NCBI GenBank assembly: GCA_963978545.1
Contig: OZ021729.1
Location: 88,752,466 to 88,816,465 of the forward strand
Direction: 5' to 3'
DNA: 64,000 nt
Origin: Linyphia triangularis
Lineage: Eukaryota; Arthropoda; Arachnida; Araneae; Linyphiidae
This document shows positions 27,463 to 41,751 of this stretch, one piece after another. The notes beneath the pieces were generated by a model, which had not been told where the DNA came from, searched no databases, and saw nothing but the letters and a program-made list of their open reading frames with translations. The position numbers were made by a program, and so were the translations under genes. The number at the start of each line of letters is the position of its first letter. The first letter of the stretch is position 1.

Positions 27463-28510
27463 ATTTTTGTTATCCTAGTTGCAAAAAAATAGTAAAATTT
27501 AGAAAATTTATTAAAGTGAAATTTTCCATACGATTAACATGGGGAAAATTTAAAATGAAAATTTTTGAAAGTGCACTTTTTGGGACCAATTTTAGACGCA
27601 CTTCTTATTTAGTGAATGTTATAATATTGGAATTGGAGATTCTCCTATATAATAGCTTCAATTTCAACTTCGGGAAAAAATTTTGAAAATTTTTCTTGTT
27701 TAACAATAATTCATTGAATAGTCTCCCATGCGTTTTCAATGGGAAATTTTTATTTTTTTATACATTAACTGGAATTTAAGTAGTAAAATTTCACTTCAAT
27801 GATGATTTGAATGTGGAAATCGATTCGGGTGATGATTTTTGTTACCCTAGTTGTAAAAAGAATTTAAAATTTTGAAAATTTCGAAATGTGAAATTTTCCA
27901 TACGATTAACATGGGGAAAATTTAAAATGAAAATTTTTGAAAGTGCACTTTTTGGGACCAATTTTAGACGCACTTCTTATTTAGTGAGTGTTGTAAAATT
28001 GGAATTGGAGATTCTCCTATATAATAGCTTCAACTTCACGATCAGGGAAAAAATTTAAAAAATTTTCCTTTTTAACAATAATTCATTGAATAGTCCCCAA
28101 TGCGTTTTCAATGGGAATTTTTTTTTTTTTTACATTAACTGGAATTTAAGTAGTAAAATTTCACTTCAATGACGATTTGAATGTGGAAATCGATTCGAGT
28201 GATGATTTCTGTTAACCTAGTTGCAAAAAGAATTTATAATATTGAAAATTTCGAAATGTGAAATTTTCCATACGATTAACATGGGGAAACTAAAAAATTA
28301 AAATTTTGGAAAAAGAACTACTTGGGATAATTTTTTGACACACTTCTTATTTAGTGAGTGTTATAAAATTGGAATTGGAGATTCTCCTATATAATAGCTT
28401 CAATTTCAATTTCGGGAAAAAATTTTGATAATTTTTCTTGTTTAACAATAAATCATTGAATAGTTCCCCATGCGTTTTCAATGGGAAATTTTTATTTTTT
28501 TATACATTAA

Positions 28511-30175
28511 CTGGAATTTAAGTAGTAAAACTTCACTTCAATGACGATTTGAATAAAGAAATCAATTCGGGTGAATATTTCTTTTAAACTAGTTGCAAAA
28601 AGATTGTAAAATTTTAAAAATTTCGAAAGTGAAATTTTCCATACGATTAGCATGCGGAAAAAAAAAAAAGAAATTTTTTGAAAGTGCACTTTTTGGGACC
28701 AACTTTAGACGCACTTCTTATTTAGTGAGTGTTATAAAATTGAAATTTGAGATTATCTTATATAAAACCTTCAATTTCGCTATCGGGAAAAAGTTTTGAA
28801 AATTTTATTTTTTTGACAATAATTCATTGAATAGTCCCATATCCGTTTTCAATGGGGAATTTTTTTTTTTTTCATTATATGGATTTTAAAGTAGTAAAAT
28901 TTCACTTCAATGATTATTTGAATGTGGAAGTCGATTCGGGTGATGATTTCTGTTACCTTAGATGCAAAAAGATAGTAAAATTTTGAAAATTTCGAAATGT
29001 GAAATTTTCCATACGATTAACATGGGGAAAATAAAAAATTAAAATTTTGGAAAAAGAACTACTTGGGATAAACTTTAGACGCACTTCTTATTTAGTGAGT
29101 GTTATAAAATTGGAATTGGAGATTCTCCTATATAATAGATTCAATTTCAACTTCGGGAAAAAATTTTGATAATTTTTCTTGTTTAACAATAATTCATTGA
29201 ATAGTCCCCCATGTGTTTTCAATGGGGGAATATTTGTTTGCATTAACTGGATTTTAAAGTAGTAAAATTTCACTTGAATGATGATTTGAATGTGGAAATC
29301 GATTCGGATGATGATTTCTGTTACCTTAGATGCAAAAAGATAGTAAAATTTTGAAAATTTCGAAATGGGAAATTTTCCATACTATTTACATGGGGTTGGT
29401 TGTTTTCAGATTATCTGGCGCCGTCAGCAACACGAGGGCTATAATGCGCCGAAACATTCGTCATTAGACAAGCCAACATACATTTACATACACCCATGCC
29501 TACACGGGACTCGGACCCGCAACCTCGCGGTCTAGAGGCTAGCACCCTAACCACTATACCGTTTGGTCGGCCTATTTACATGGGGAAAATTTAAAAGGAA
29601 AGTTTTTGAAAGTGCACTTTTTGGGACCAATTTTAGACGCATTTCTGATTTAGTGAGTGTTATAAAATTGGAATTGCAGATTCTCCTACATAATACCTTC
29701 AATTTCACCATCGGGAAAAAATTTTGAAAATTTTTCTTTTTTAACAATAATTAATTGAATAGTCCCAAATGCGTTTTCAATGGGGGAATATTTTTTGCAT
29801 TAACTGGATTTTAATTAGTAAATTTTCACTTCAATGATTATTTGAATGTGGAAATCGATTCGGGTGATGATTTTTGTTATCCTAGTTGCAAAAAAATAGT
29901 AAAATTTAGAAAATTTATTAAAGTGAAATTTTCCATACGATTAACATGGGGAAAATTTAAAATGAAAATTTTTGAAAGTGCACTTTTTGGGACCAATTTT
30001 AGAAGCACTTCTTATTTAGTGAATGTTATAATATTGGAATTGGAGATTCTCCTATATAGTAGCTTCAATTTCAACTTCGGGAAAAAAATTTGAAAATTTT
30101 TCTTGTTTAACAATAATTCATTGAATAGTCCCCCATGCGTTTTCAATGGGAAATTTTTATTTTTTTATACATTAA
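28511..30175 (+). repeat. Four-monomer tandem unit, about 1663 bp, copy 1
   Basis: Four monomers plus one SINE insertion recur directly downstream. Landmarks are offset by 1663: 29088 and 30751, 29396 and 31059 (SINE starts), 29547 and 31210, 29842 and 31505. The only clear difference noticed is in the A-run near 28660 versus 30325, which makes the early offset 1665. Confidence 0.85.
29396..29571 (-). mobile_element. tRNA-derived SINE in satellite, copy 4 (altered B box)
   Basis: Same position and target duplication (29382-29395 and 29572-29585). It carries catttacatacac and ctcggacccgc, so the minus-strand B box reads GGTCCGAGTCC instead of GGTTCGAGTCC. That change hits a nearly invariant T of the pol III B box. 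Confidence 0.92.
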
Positions 30176-31838
30176 CTGGAATTTAAGTAGTAAAACTTCA
30201 CTTCAATGACGATTTGAATAAAGAAATCAATTCGGGTGAATATTTCTTTTAAACTAGTTGCAAAAAGATTGTAAAATTTTAAAAATTTCGAAAGTGAAAT
30301 TTTCCATACGATTAGCATGCGGAAAAAAAAAAAAAATTTTTTGAAAGTGCACTTTTTGGGACCAACTTTAGACGCACTTCTTATTTAGTGAGTGTTATAA
30401 AATTGAAATTTGAGATTATCTTATATAAAACCTTCAATTTCGCTATCGGGAAAAAGTTTTGAAAATTTTATTTTTTTGACAATAATTCATTGAATAGTCC
30501 CATATCCGTTTTCAATGGGGAATTTTTTTTTTTTTCATTATATGGATTTTAAAGTAGTAAAATTTCACTTCAATGATTATTTGAATGTGGAAGTCGATTC
30601 GGGTGATGATTTCTGTTACCTTAGATGCAAAAAGATAGTAAAATTTTGAAAATTTCGAAATGTGAAATTTTCCATACGATTAACATGGGGAAAATAAAAA
30701 ATTAAAATTTTGGAAAAAGAACTACTTGGGATAAACTTTAGACGCACTTCTTATTTAGTGAGTGTTATAAAATTGGAATTGGAGATTCTCCTATATAATA
30801 GATTCAATTTCAACTTCGGGAAAAAATTTTGATAATTTTTCTTGTTTAACAATAATTCATTGAATAGTCCCCCATGTGTTTTCAATGGGGGAATATTTGT
30901 TTGCATTAACTGGATTTTAAAGTAGTAAAATTTCACTTGAATGATGATTTGAATGTGGAAATCGATTCGGATGATGATTTCTGTTACCTTAGATGCAAAA
31001 AGATAGTAAAATTTTGAAAATTTCGAAATGGGAAATTTTCCATACTATTTACATGGGGTTGGTTGTTTTCAGATTATCTGGCGCCGTCAGCAACACGAGG
31101 GCTATAATGCGCCGAAACATTCGTCATTAGACAAGCCAACATACATTTACATACACCCATGCCTACACGGGACTCGGACCCGCAACCTCGCGGTCTAGAG
31201 GCTAGCACCCTAACCACTATACCGTTTGGTCGGCCTATTTACATGGGGAAAATTTAAAAGGAAAGTTTTTGAAAGTGCACTTTTTGGGACCAATTTTAGA
31301 CGCATTTCTGATTTAGTGAGTGTTATAAAATTGGAATTGCAGATTCTCCTACATAATACCTTCAATTTCACCATCGGGAAAAAATTTTGAAAATTTTTCT
31401 TTTTTAACAATAATTAATTGAATAGTCCCAAATGCGTTTTCAATGGGGGAATATTTTTTGCATTAACTGGATTTTAATTAGTAAATTTTCACTTCAATGA
31501 TTATTTGAATGTGGAAATCGATTCGGGTGATGATTTTTGTTATCCTAGTTGCAAAAAAATAGTAAAATTTAGAAAATTTATTAAAGTGAAATTTTCCATA
31601 CGATTAACATGGGGAAAATTTAAAATGAAAATTTTTGAAAGTGCACTTTTTGGGACCAATTTTAGAAGCACTTCTTATTTAGTGAATGTTATAATATTGG
31701 AATTGGAGATTCTCCTATATAGTAGCTTCAATTTCAACTTCGGGAAAAAAATTTGAAAATTTTTCTTGTTTAACAATAATTCATTGAATAGTCCCCCATG
31801 CGTTTTCAATGGGAAATTTTTATTTTTTTATACATTAA
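30176..31838 (+). repeat. Four-monomer tandem unit, about 1663 bp, copy 2
   Basis: This is the second of two adjacent copies. After 31838 the sequence departs from the unit: aaaatttcacttcaatg and gaatgtgg replace aaaacttcacttcaatg and gaataaag. Related single copies occur at 47140-48770 and 54690-56320 inside the 7552-bp units, so this four-monomer cassette moves as a block. Confidence 0.85.
31059..31234 (-). mobile_element. tRNA-derived SINE in satellite, copy 5 (altered B box)
   Basis: Carried in the second 1663-bp tandem unit, with the same altered B box as copy 4. Target duplications are at 31045-31058 and 31235-31248. Confidence 0.92.
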
Positions 31839-34800
31839 CTGGAATTTAAGTAGTAAAATTTCACTTCAATGACGATTTGAATGTGGAAATCGATTCGAGT
31901 GATGATTTCTGTTAACCTAGTTGCAAAAATATATTAAAAATTTAAAAATTTCGAAATGTTAAATTTTCCATACGATTAACATGGGGAAAATTTAAAATGA
32001 AAATTTTAGAAAGTGCACTTTTTGGGACCAATTTTAGACGCACTTCTTATTTAGTGAGTGTTATAAAATTGGAATTGGAGATTCTCCTATATAATAGCTT
32101 CCATTTCCCCATCAGGGAAAGAATTTAAAAATTGTTCTTGTTTAACAATAATTCATTGAATAGTCCCATATGCGTTTTCAATAGGGGATTTTTTTTGCAT
32201 TAAATGGATTTTAAAGTAGTAAAATTTCACTTCAATGATGATTTGAATGTGGAAATCGATTCGGGTGATGATTTTTGTTACCCTAGTTGTAAAAAGATTT
32301 TAAAATTTTTAAAATTTCGAAATGTGAAATTTTCCATACGATTAACATGGGGAAAATAAAAAATTAAAATTTTTGCAAAAGAACTACTTGGGATAAACTT
32401 TAGACACACTTCTTATTTAGTGAGTGTTATAAAATTGGAATTGGAGATTCTCCTATATAATAGCTTCAACTTCACGATCAGGGAAAAAATTTAAAAAATT
32501 TTCCTTTTTAACAATAATTCATTGAATAGTCCCCCATGCGTTTTCAATGGGGGGAATATTTTTTGCATTAACTGGATTTTAATTAGTAAATTTTCACTTC
32601 AATGATGATTTGAAAGTGGAAATCGATTCGGGTGATGATTTCTGTTACCTTAGATGCAAAAAGATAGTAAAATTTTGAAAATTTCGAAATGTGAAATTTT
32701 CCATACGATTAACATGGGGAAAATAAAAAATTAAAATTTTTGAAAAAGAACTTTTAGGGATAAACTTTAGACACACTTCTTATTTAGTGATAGTTATAAA
32801 ATTGGAATTCGATATTCTCCTATATAATAGCTTCCACTTCACCATCAGGGAAAAAATTAAAAAAAATTTCCATTTTTAACAATAATTCATCGAATAGTCC
32901 TATATGCGTTTTCAATGGGGACATTTTTTTGTGTGCAATATCTGGATTTTAAGTAGTAAAATTCCCTTTAATGATGATTTGAATGTATAAATCGATTCGG
33001 GTGATGATATCTGTTACCCTAGATGCAAAAAGATAGTAAAATTTTGAAAATATCGAAATGGGAAATTTTCTATACGATTAACATGGGGAAAACTAAAATG
33101 AAATTTTTTGAAAGTGCACTTTTTGGGACCAATTTTAGACGCACTTCTTATTTAGTGAGTGTTATAAAATTAGAATTGGAGATTCTCTTATATAATAGCT
33201 TCAATTTCAACTTCGGGAAAAAATTTTGAAAATTTTTCTTGTTTAACAATAATTCATTGAATAGTCCCCCATGCGTTTTCAATGGGATTTTTTTTTTTTT
33301 TTTTATACATTAACTGGAATTTAAGTAGTAAAATTTCACTTCAATGACGATTTGAATGTGGAAATCGATTCGAGTGATGATTTCTGTTAACCTAGTTGCA
33401 AAAAGTTTTAAAAATTAAAAAATTTCGATATGTGAAATTTTCCATCCGATTAACATGGGGAAAATTTAAAATTATATTTTTTGAAAAAGAACTACTTGGG
33501 ATAAACTTTAGACACACTTCTTATTTAGTGAGTGTTATAAAATTGGAATTGGAGATTCTCCTATATAATAGCTTCATTTTCGCCGTCTTGAAAAAATTTT
33601 GATAATTTTTTTTGTTTAACAATAATTCATTGAATAGTCCCCCATGCGTTTTCAATGGGGGAATATTTTTTGCATTAACTGGATTTTAATTAGTAAATTT
33701 TCACTTCAATGATGATTTGAATGTGGAAATCGATTCGGGTGATGATTTCTGTTACCTTAGATGCAAAAAGATAGTAAAATTTAGAAAATTTATTAATGTG
33801 AAATTTTCCATACGATTAACATGGGGAAAATTTAAAATGAAAATTTTTGAAAGTGCACTTTTTGGGACCAATTTTAGACCCACTTCTTATTTAGTGAATG
33901 TTATAAAATTGGAATTGGAGATTCTCCTATATAATAGCTTCCATTTCCCCACCAGGGAAAGAATTTAAAAAATTTTCTTGTTTAACAATAATTCATTGAA
34001 TAGTCCCATAAGCGTTTTCAATAGGGGATTTTTTTTTTTTTTTTGCATTAAATGGATTTTAAAGTAGTAAAATTTCACTTCAATGATGATTTGAATGTGG
34101 AAATCGATTCGGGTGATGATTTTTGTTACCCTAGTTGTAAAAAGAATTTAAAATTTTGAAAATTTCGAAATGTGAAATTTTCCATACGATTAACATGGGG
34201 AAAATAAAAAATTAAAATTTTTGCAAAAGAACTACATGGGATAAACTTTAGACACACTTCTTATTTAGTGAGTGTTATAAAATTGAAATTGGAGATTTTC
34301 CTATATAATAGCTTCAACTTCACGATCAGGGAAAAAATTTAAAAAATTTTCCTTTTTAACAATAATTCATTGAATAGTCCCCCATGCGTTTTCAATGGGG
34401 GAATATTTTTTGAAATAACTGGATTTTAATTAGTAAATTTTTACTTGAATGATGATTTGAATGTGGAAATCGATTCGGGTGAGGATTTCTGTTACCCTAG
34501 TTTTAAAAGGATACTAAAATTTTGAAAATTTCGAAATGTGAAATTTTCCATACAATTAAAATGGGGAAAATAAAAAATTAAATTTTTTGAAAAAGAACTA
34601 CTTGGGATAAACTTTAGACGCACTTCTTATTAAGTGAGTGTTATAAAATTGGAATTGGAGATTCTCCTATATAATAGCTTCAATTTCGCCGTCGGGAAAA
34701 AAATTTGATAATTTTTCTTGTTTAACAATAATTCATTGAATAGTCCCCCATGCGTTTTCAATGGGGGAATATTTTTGGCATTAACTGGATTTTAAGTAGT

Positions 34801-35298
34801 AAAATTTCACTTCAATGACGATTTGAATGTGGAAATTGATTCGGGTGATGATTTCTGTTACCCTAGATGCAAAAAGATAGTAAAATTTTGAAAATTTCGA
34901 AATGTGAAATTTTCCATACAATTAACATGGGGAAAATAAAAAATTAAAATTTTGGAAAAAGAACTACTTGGGATAAACTTTAGACACACTTCTTATTTAG
35001 TGAGTGTTATAAAATTGGAATTGGAGATTCTCCTATATAATAGCTTCCATTTCCCCATCAGGGAAAGAATTTAAAAAAATTTCTTGTTTAACAATAATTC
35101 ATTGACTAGTCCTAAATGAGTTTTCAATGGGGGAATATTTTTTGCATTAACTGGATTTTAATTAGTAAATTTTCACTTCAATGATGATTTGAATGTGGAA
35201 ATCGATTCGGGTGATGATTTCTGTTACCCTTGTTGCAAAAAGATAGTAAAATTTTGAAAATTTTGAAATGGGAAATTTTCCATACTATTTACATGGGG

Positions 35299-35474
35299 TT
35301 GGTTGTTTTCAGATTATCTGGCGCCGTCAGCAACACGAGGGCTATAATGCGCCGAAACATTCGTCATTAGACAAGCCAACATACATTTACAAACACCCAT
35401 GCCTACACGGGACTCGAACCCGCAACCTCGCGGTCTAGAGGCTAGCACCCTAACCACTATACCGTTTGGTCGGC
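35299..35474 (-). mobile_element. tRNA-derived SINE in satellite, copy 6
   Basis: Same position in the monomer. The left target duplication ctatttacatgggg is at 35285-35298; the right one at 35475-35488 reads ctatttacatggga. B box intact. Confidence 0.92.
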
Positions 35475-38400
35475 CTATTTACATGGGAAAAATTTAAAAG
35501 GAAAGTTTTTGAAAGTGCACTTTTTGGGACCAATTTTAGACGCATTTCTGATTTAGTGAGTGTTATAAAATTGGAATTGCAGATTCTCCTACATAATACC
35601 TTCGATTTCACCATCGGGAAAAATTTTTGAAAATTTTTCTTTTTTAACAATAATTAATTGAATAGTCCCAAATGCGTTTTCAATGGGGGAATATTTTTTG
35701 CATTAACTAGATTTTAATTAGTAAATTTTCACTTCAATGATAATTTGAATGTGGAAATCGATTCGGGTGATGATTTTTGTTATCCTAGTTGCAAAAAAAT
35801 AGTAAAATTTAGAAAATTTATTAAAGTGAAATTTTCCATACGATTAACATGATGAAAATTTAAAATGAAAATTTTAGAAAGTGCACTTTTTGGGACCAAT
35901 TTTAGACGCACTTCTTATTTAGTGAGTGTTATAAAATTGGAATTGGAGATTCTCCTATATAATAGCTTCCATTTCAACTTCAGGAAAAAATTTTGATAAT
36001 TTTTCTTGTTTAACAATAATTCATTGAATAGTCCTCCATGTGTTTTCAATGGGGGAATATTTTTTGCATTAACTGGATTTTAATTAGTAAATTTTCACTT
36101 CAATGATGATTTGAATGTGGAAATCGATTCGGGTGATGATTTCTGTTACCCTTGTTGCAAAAAGATAGTAAAATTTTGAAAATTTCGAAATGGGAAATTT
36201 TCCATACTATTTACATGGGGAAAATTTAAAATGAAAATTTTTGAAAGTGCACTTTTTGGGACCAATTTTAGACCCACTTCTTATTTAGTGAGTGTTATAA
36301 AATTGGAATTGGAGATTCTCCTATATAATAGCATCCATTTCCCCATCAGGGAAAGAATTTAAAAAAATTTCTTGTTTAACAATAATTCATTGAATAGTCC
36401 TAAATGAGTTTTCAATGGGGAAATATTTTTTGCATTATTTGGATTTTAAGTAGTAAAATTTCACTTCAATGCCGATTTGAATGTAGAAATCGATTCGAGT
36501 GATGATTTCTGTTACCCTTGTTGCAAAAAGATAGTAAAATTTTTAAAATATCGAAATGGGAATTTTTCCATAGGATTAACATGGGGAAAATTTAAAATGA
36601 AAATTTTTGAAAGTGCACTTTTTGGGACCAATTTTAGACGCACTTCTTATTTAGTGAGTGTTATAAAATTGGAATTGGAGATTCTCCTATATAATAGCTT
36701 CCATTTCCCCATCAGGGAAAGAATTTAAAAATTGTTCTTGTTTAACAATAATTCATTAAATAGTCCCATATGCGTTTCCAATAGGGGATTTTTTTGTTGT
36801 TGCATTAAATGGATTTTAAAGTAGTAAAATTTCACTTCAATGATGATTTAAATGTGGAAATCGATTCGGGTGATGATTTTTGTTACTCTAGTTGTAAAAA
36901 GATTTTAAAATTTTTAAAATTTCGAAATGTGAAATTTTCCATACGATTAACATGGGGAAAATAAAAAATTAAAATTTTTGCAGAAGAACTACTTGGGATA
37001 AACTTTACACACACTTCTTATTTAGTGAGTGTTATAAAATTGGAATTGGAAATTCTCCTATATAATAGCTTCAACATCGCGATCAGGGAAAAAATTTAAA
37101 AAATTTTCCTTTTTAACAATAATTCATTGAATAGTCCCCCATGCGTTTTCAATGGGGGAATATTTTTTGCATTAACTGGATTTTAATTAGTAAATTTTCA
37201 CTTCAATGATGATTTGAATGTGGAAATAGATTCGGGTGATGATTTCTGTTACCTTAGATGCAAAAAGATAGTAAAATTTTGAAAATTTCGAAATGTGAAA
37301 TTTTCCATACGATTAACATGGGGAAAATAAAAAAATTAAAATTTTTGAAAAAGAACTTTTTGGGATAAACTTTAGACACACTTCTTATTTAGTGAGAGTT
37401 ATAAAATTGGAATTCGATATTCTCCTATATAATAGCTTCAACTTCACCATCAGGGAAAAAATTAAAAAAAAATTCCATTTTTAACAATAATTCATCGAAT
37501 CTATATGCGTTTTCAATGGGGACATTATTATTTGTGCAATATCTGGATTTTAAGTAGTAAAATTTCACTTCAATGACGATTTGAATGTGGAAATCGATTC
37601 GAGTGATGATTTCTGTTAACCTAGTTGCAAAAAGATTTTAAAAATTTAAAAATTTCGAAATGTGAAATTTTCCATACGATTAACATGGGGAAAATTTAAA
37701 ATGAAAATTTTAGAAAGTGCACTTTTTGGGACAATTTTAGACGCACTTCTTATTTAGTGAGTGTTATAAAATTGGAATTGGAGATTCTCCTATATAATAG
37801 CTTCCATTTCCCCCATCACGGAAAGAATTTAAAAAAATTTCTTGTTTAACAATAATTCATTGAATAGTCCCATATGCGTTTTCAATAGGGGATTTTTTTT
37901 TTTGCATTAACTGGATTTTAAAGTAGTAAAATTTCACTTCAATGATGATTTGAATGTGGAAATCGAATCGGGTGATAATTTTTGTTACCCTAGTTGTAAA
38001 AAGAATTTATAATATTGAAAATTTCGAAATGTGAAATTTTCCATACGATTAACATGGGGAAACTAAAAAATTAAAATTTTGGAAAAAGAACTACTGGTGA
38101 TAATTTTTTGACACACTTCTTATTTAGTGAGTGTTATAAAATTGGAATTGGAGATTCTCCTATATAATAGCTTCAATTTCAATTTCGGGAAAAAATTTTG
38201 ATAATTTTTCTTGTTTAACAATAATTCATTGAATAGTCCCCCATGCGTTTTCAATGGGAAATTTTTATTTTTTTATACATTAACTGGAATTTAAGTAGTA
38301 AAACTTCACTTCAATGACGATTTCAATAAAGAAATCAATTCGGGTGAATATTTCTTTTAAACTAGTTGCAAAAAGATTGTAAAATTTTAAAAATTTCGAA

Positions 38401-38799
38401 ATGTGAAATTTTCCATACGATTAGCATGCGGAAAAAAAAAAGAAATTTTTTGAAAGTGCACTTTTTGAGACCAACTTTAGACGCACTTCTTATTTAGTGA
38501 GTGTTATAAAATTGAAATTTGAGATTATCTTATATAAAACCTTCAATTTCGCTATCGGGAAAAAGTTTTGAAAATTTTATTTTTTTGACAATAATTCATT
38601 GAATAGTCCCATATCCGTTTTCAATGGGGAATTATTTTTTTTTTCATTATATGGATTTTAAAGTAGTAAAATTTCACTTGAATGATGATTTGAATGTGGA
38701 AATCGATTCGGATGATGATTTCTGTTACCTTAGATGCAAAAAGATAGTAAAATTTTGAAAATTTCGAAATGGGAAATTTTCCATACAATTTACATGGGG

Positions 38800-38975
38800 T
38801 TGGTTGTTTTCAGATTATCTGGCGCCGTCAGCAACACGAGGGCTATAATGCGCCGAAACATTCGTCATTAGACAAGCCAACATACATTTACAAACACCCA
38901 TGCCTACACGGGACTCGAACCCGCAACCTCGCGGTCTAGAGGCTAGCACCCTAACCACTATACCGTTTGGTCGGC
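38800..38975 (-). mobile_element. tRNA-derived SINE in satellite, copy 7
   Basis: Relative of copy 2 at offset 29914. The left target duplication has one change (caatttacatgggg, 38786-38799) against ctatttacatgggg at 38976-38989. B box intact. Confidence 0.92.
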
Positions 38976-41575
38976 CTATTTACATGGGGAAAATTTAAAA
39001 GGAAAATTTTTGAAAGTGCACTTTTTGGGACCAATTTTAGACGCATTTCTGATTTAGTGAGTGTTATAAAATTGGAATTGCAGATTCTCCTATATAATAC
39101 CTTCAATTTCACCATCGGGAAAAATTTTTGAAATTTTTTCTTTTTTAACAATAATTAATTGAATAGTCCCAAATGCGTTTTCAATGGGGGAATATTTTTT
39201 GCATTAACTGGATTTTAATTAGTAAATTTTCACTTCAATGATTATTTGAATGTGGAAATCGATTCGGGTGATGATTTTTGTTATCCTAGTTGCAAAAAAA
39301 TAGTAAAATTTAGAAAATTTATTAAAGTGAAATTTTCCATACGATTAACATGGGGAAAATTTAAAATGAAATTTTTTGAAAGTGCACTTTTTGGGACCAA
39401 TTTTAGACGCACTTCTTATTTAGTGAATGTTATAATATTGGAATTGGAGATTCTCCTATATAATAGCTTCAATTTCAACTTCGGGAAAAAATTTTGAAAA
39501 TTTTTCTTGTTTAACAATAATTCATTGAATAATCTCCCATGCGTTTTCAATGGGAAATTTTTATTTTTTTATACATTAACTGGAATTTAAGTAGTAAAAT
39601 TTCACTTCAATGATGATTTGAATGTGGAAATCGATTCAGGTGATGATTTTTGTTACCCTAGTTGTAAAAAGAATTTAAAATTTTGAAAATTTCGAAATGT
39701 GAAATTTTCCATACGATTAACATGGGGGAAATTTAAAATGAAAATTTTTGAAAGTGCACTTTTTGGGACCAATTTTAGACGCACTTCTTATTTAGTGAGT
39801 GTTGTAAAATTGGAATTGGAGATTCTCCTATATAATAGCTTCCATTTCCCCATCAGGGAAAGAATTTAAAAATTGTTCTTGTTTGTAAAAATTGTTCTTC
39901 TTTCATTGAATAGTCCCATATGCGTTTTCAATAGGGGATTTTTTTTTTGCATTAAAAGGATTTTAAAGTAGTAAAATTTCACTTCAATGATGATTTGAAT
40001 GTGGAAATCAATTCGGGTGATGATTTTTGTTACCCTAGTTGTAAAAAGAATTTAAAATTTTTAAAATTTCGAAATGTGAAATTTTCCATACGATTAACAT
40101 GGGGAAAATAAAAAATTAAAATTTTTGCAAAAGAACTACTTGGGATAAACTTTAGACACACTTCTTATTTAGTGAGTGTTATAAAATTGGAATTGGAGAT
40201 TCTCCTATATAATAGCTTCAACTTCACGATCAGGGAAAAAATTAAAAAAATTTTCCTTTTTAACAATAATTCATTGAATAGTCCCCCATGCGTTTTCAAT
40301 GGGGGAATATTTTTTGCATTAACTGGATTTTAATTAGTAAATTTTCACTTCAATGATGATTTGAATGTGGAAATCGATTCGGGTGATGATTTTTGTTACC
40401 CTAGTTTTAAAAGGATACTAAAATTTTGAAAATTTCGAAATGTGAAATTTTCCATACAATTAAAATGGGGAAAATAAAAAATTAAATTTTTTGAAAAAGA
40501 ACTACTTGGGATAAACTTTAGACGCACTTCTTATTAAGTGAGTGTTATAAAATTGGAATTGGAGATTCTCCTATATAATAGCTTCAATTTCGCCGTCGGG
40601 AAAAAATTTTGATAATTTTTCTTGTTTAACAATAATTCATTGAATAGTCCCCCATGCGTTTTCAATGGGGGAATATTTTTTGCATTAACTGGATTTTAAT
40701 TAGTAAATTTTCACTTCAATGATGATTTGAATGTGGAAATCGATTCGGGTGATGATTTCTGTTACCTTAGATGCAAAAAGATAGTAAAATTTTGAAAATT
40801 TCGAAATGCGAAATTTTCCATACTATTAACACGGGGAAAATTTAAAAGGAAATTTTTTGAAAGTGCACTTTTTGGGACAAATTTTAGACGCATTTCTGAT
40901 TTAGTGAGTGTTATAAAATTGGAATTGCAGATTCTCCTATATAATACCTTCAATTTCACAATCGGGAAAAAATATTGAAAATTTTTCTTTTTTAATAATT
41001 ATTAATTGAATAGTCCCAAATGCGTTTTCAATGGGGGAATTTTTTTTTTTTGCATTAACTGGATTTTAAAGTAGTAAAATTTCACTTCAATGATTATTTG
41101 AATGTGGAAGTCGATTCGAGTGATGATTTCTGTTAACCTAGTTGCAAAAAGATAGTAAAAATTTAAAAATTTCGAAATGTGAAATTTTCCATACGATTAA
41201 CATATGGAAAATTAAAAATTAAAATTTTGGAAAAAGAACTACTTGGGATAGTTTTTTGACACACTTCTTATTTAGTGAGTGTTATAAAATTGGAATTGGA
41301 GATTCTCCTATATAATAGCTTCAATTTCAATTTCAGGAAAAAATTTTGATAATTTTTCTTGTTTAACAATAATTCATTGAATAGTCCCCCACGCGTTTTC
41401 AATGGGGGAATATTTTTTTGCATTAACTGGATTTTAAAGTAGTAAAATTTCACTTGAATGATGATTTGAATGTGGAAATCGATTCGGGTGATGATTTCTG
41501 TTACCTTAGATGCAAAAAGATAGTAAAATTTTGAAAATTTCGAAATGGGAAATTTTCCATACTATTTACATGTGG

Positions 41576-41751
41576 TTGGTTGTTTTCAGATTATCTGGAG
41601 CCGTCAGCAACACGAGGGCTATAATGCGCCGAAACATTCGTCATTAGACAAGCCAACATACATTTACAAACACCCATGCCTACACGGGACTCGAACCCGC
41701 AACCTCGCGGTCTAGAGGCTAGCACCCTAACCACTATACCGTTTGGTCGGC
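41576..41751 (-). mobile_element. tRNA-derived SINE in satellite, copy 8
   Basis: Relative of copy 1 at offset 38389, sharing ctggagccgtc and the atgtgg left flank (41562-41575). The right target duplication is at 41752-41765. B box intact. Confidence 0.92.

Larger units (their letters stand above)
20168..30108 (+). repeat. Satellite block 3, monomers 53-78
   Basis: Monomer starts: 20168, 20532, 20898, 21264 (SINE), 21824, 22190, 22556, 22922, 23289, 23657, 24023, 24389, 24761, 25127, 25493, 25863, 26230, 26598, 26967, 27336, 27702, 28074, 28444, 28815, 29185 (SINE), 29743. The unit at 25493 is the empty-site relative of the monomer that carries the TTAA element at 16926. Positions from about 21100 to 21990 match 8510-9400 at an offset of 12591. 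Confidence 0.9.
30176..33640 (+). repeat. Segment duplicated at 54690-58154 (offset 24514)
   Basis: Landmarks 30751, 31210, 31505 and 33023 recur at 55265, 55724, 56019 and 57537, all offset by 24514. Shared rare variants (six-G run, gaacttttaggg, agtgatagtt, cgatatgtg) show common descent of the two blocks. Small differences remain, such as tcaggtgatg at 57510 against tcgggtgatg at 32997. Confidence 0.78.
30109..40261 (+). repeat. Satellite block 4, monomers 79-104
   Basis: Monomer starts: 30109, 30478, 30848 (SINE), 31406, 31772, 32144, 32510, 32878, 33245, 33618, 33984, 34358, 34724, 35090 (SINE), 35646, 36012, 36378, 36744, 37115, 37483, 37848, 38217, 38587 (SINE), 39147, 39513, about 39884. 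The right part is a copy of 6840-10440. The unit starting near 39884 has the same altered start as the one near 9970, where the usual start motif is replaced by a second copy of taaaaattgttctt. Confidence 0.9.
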
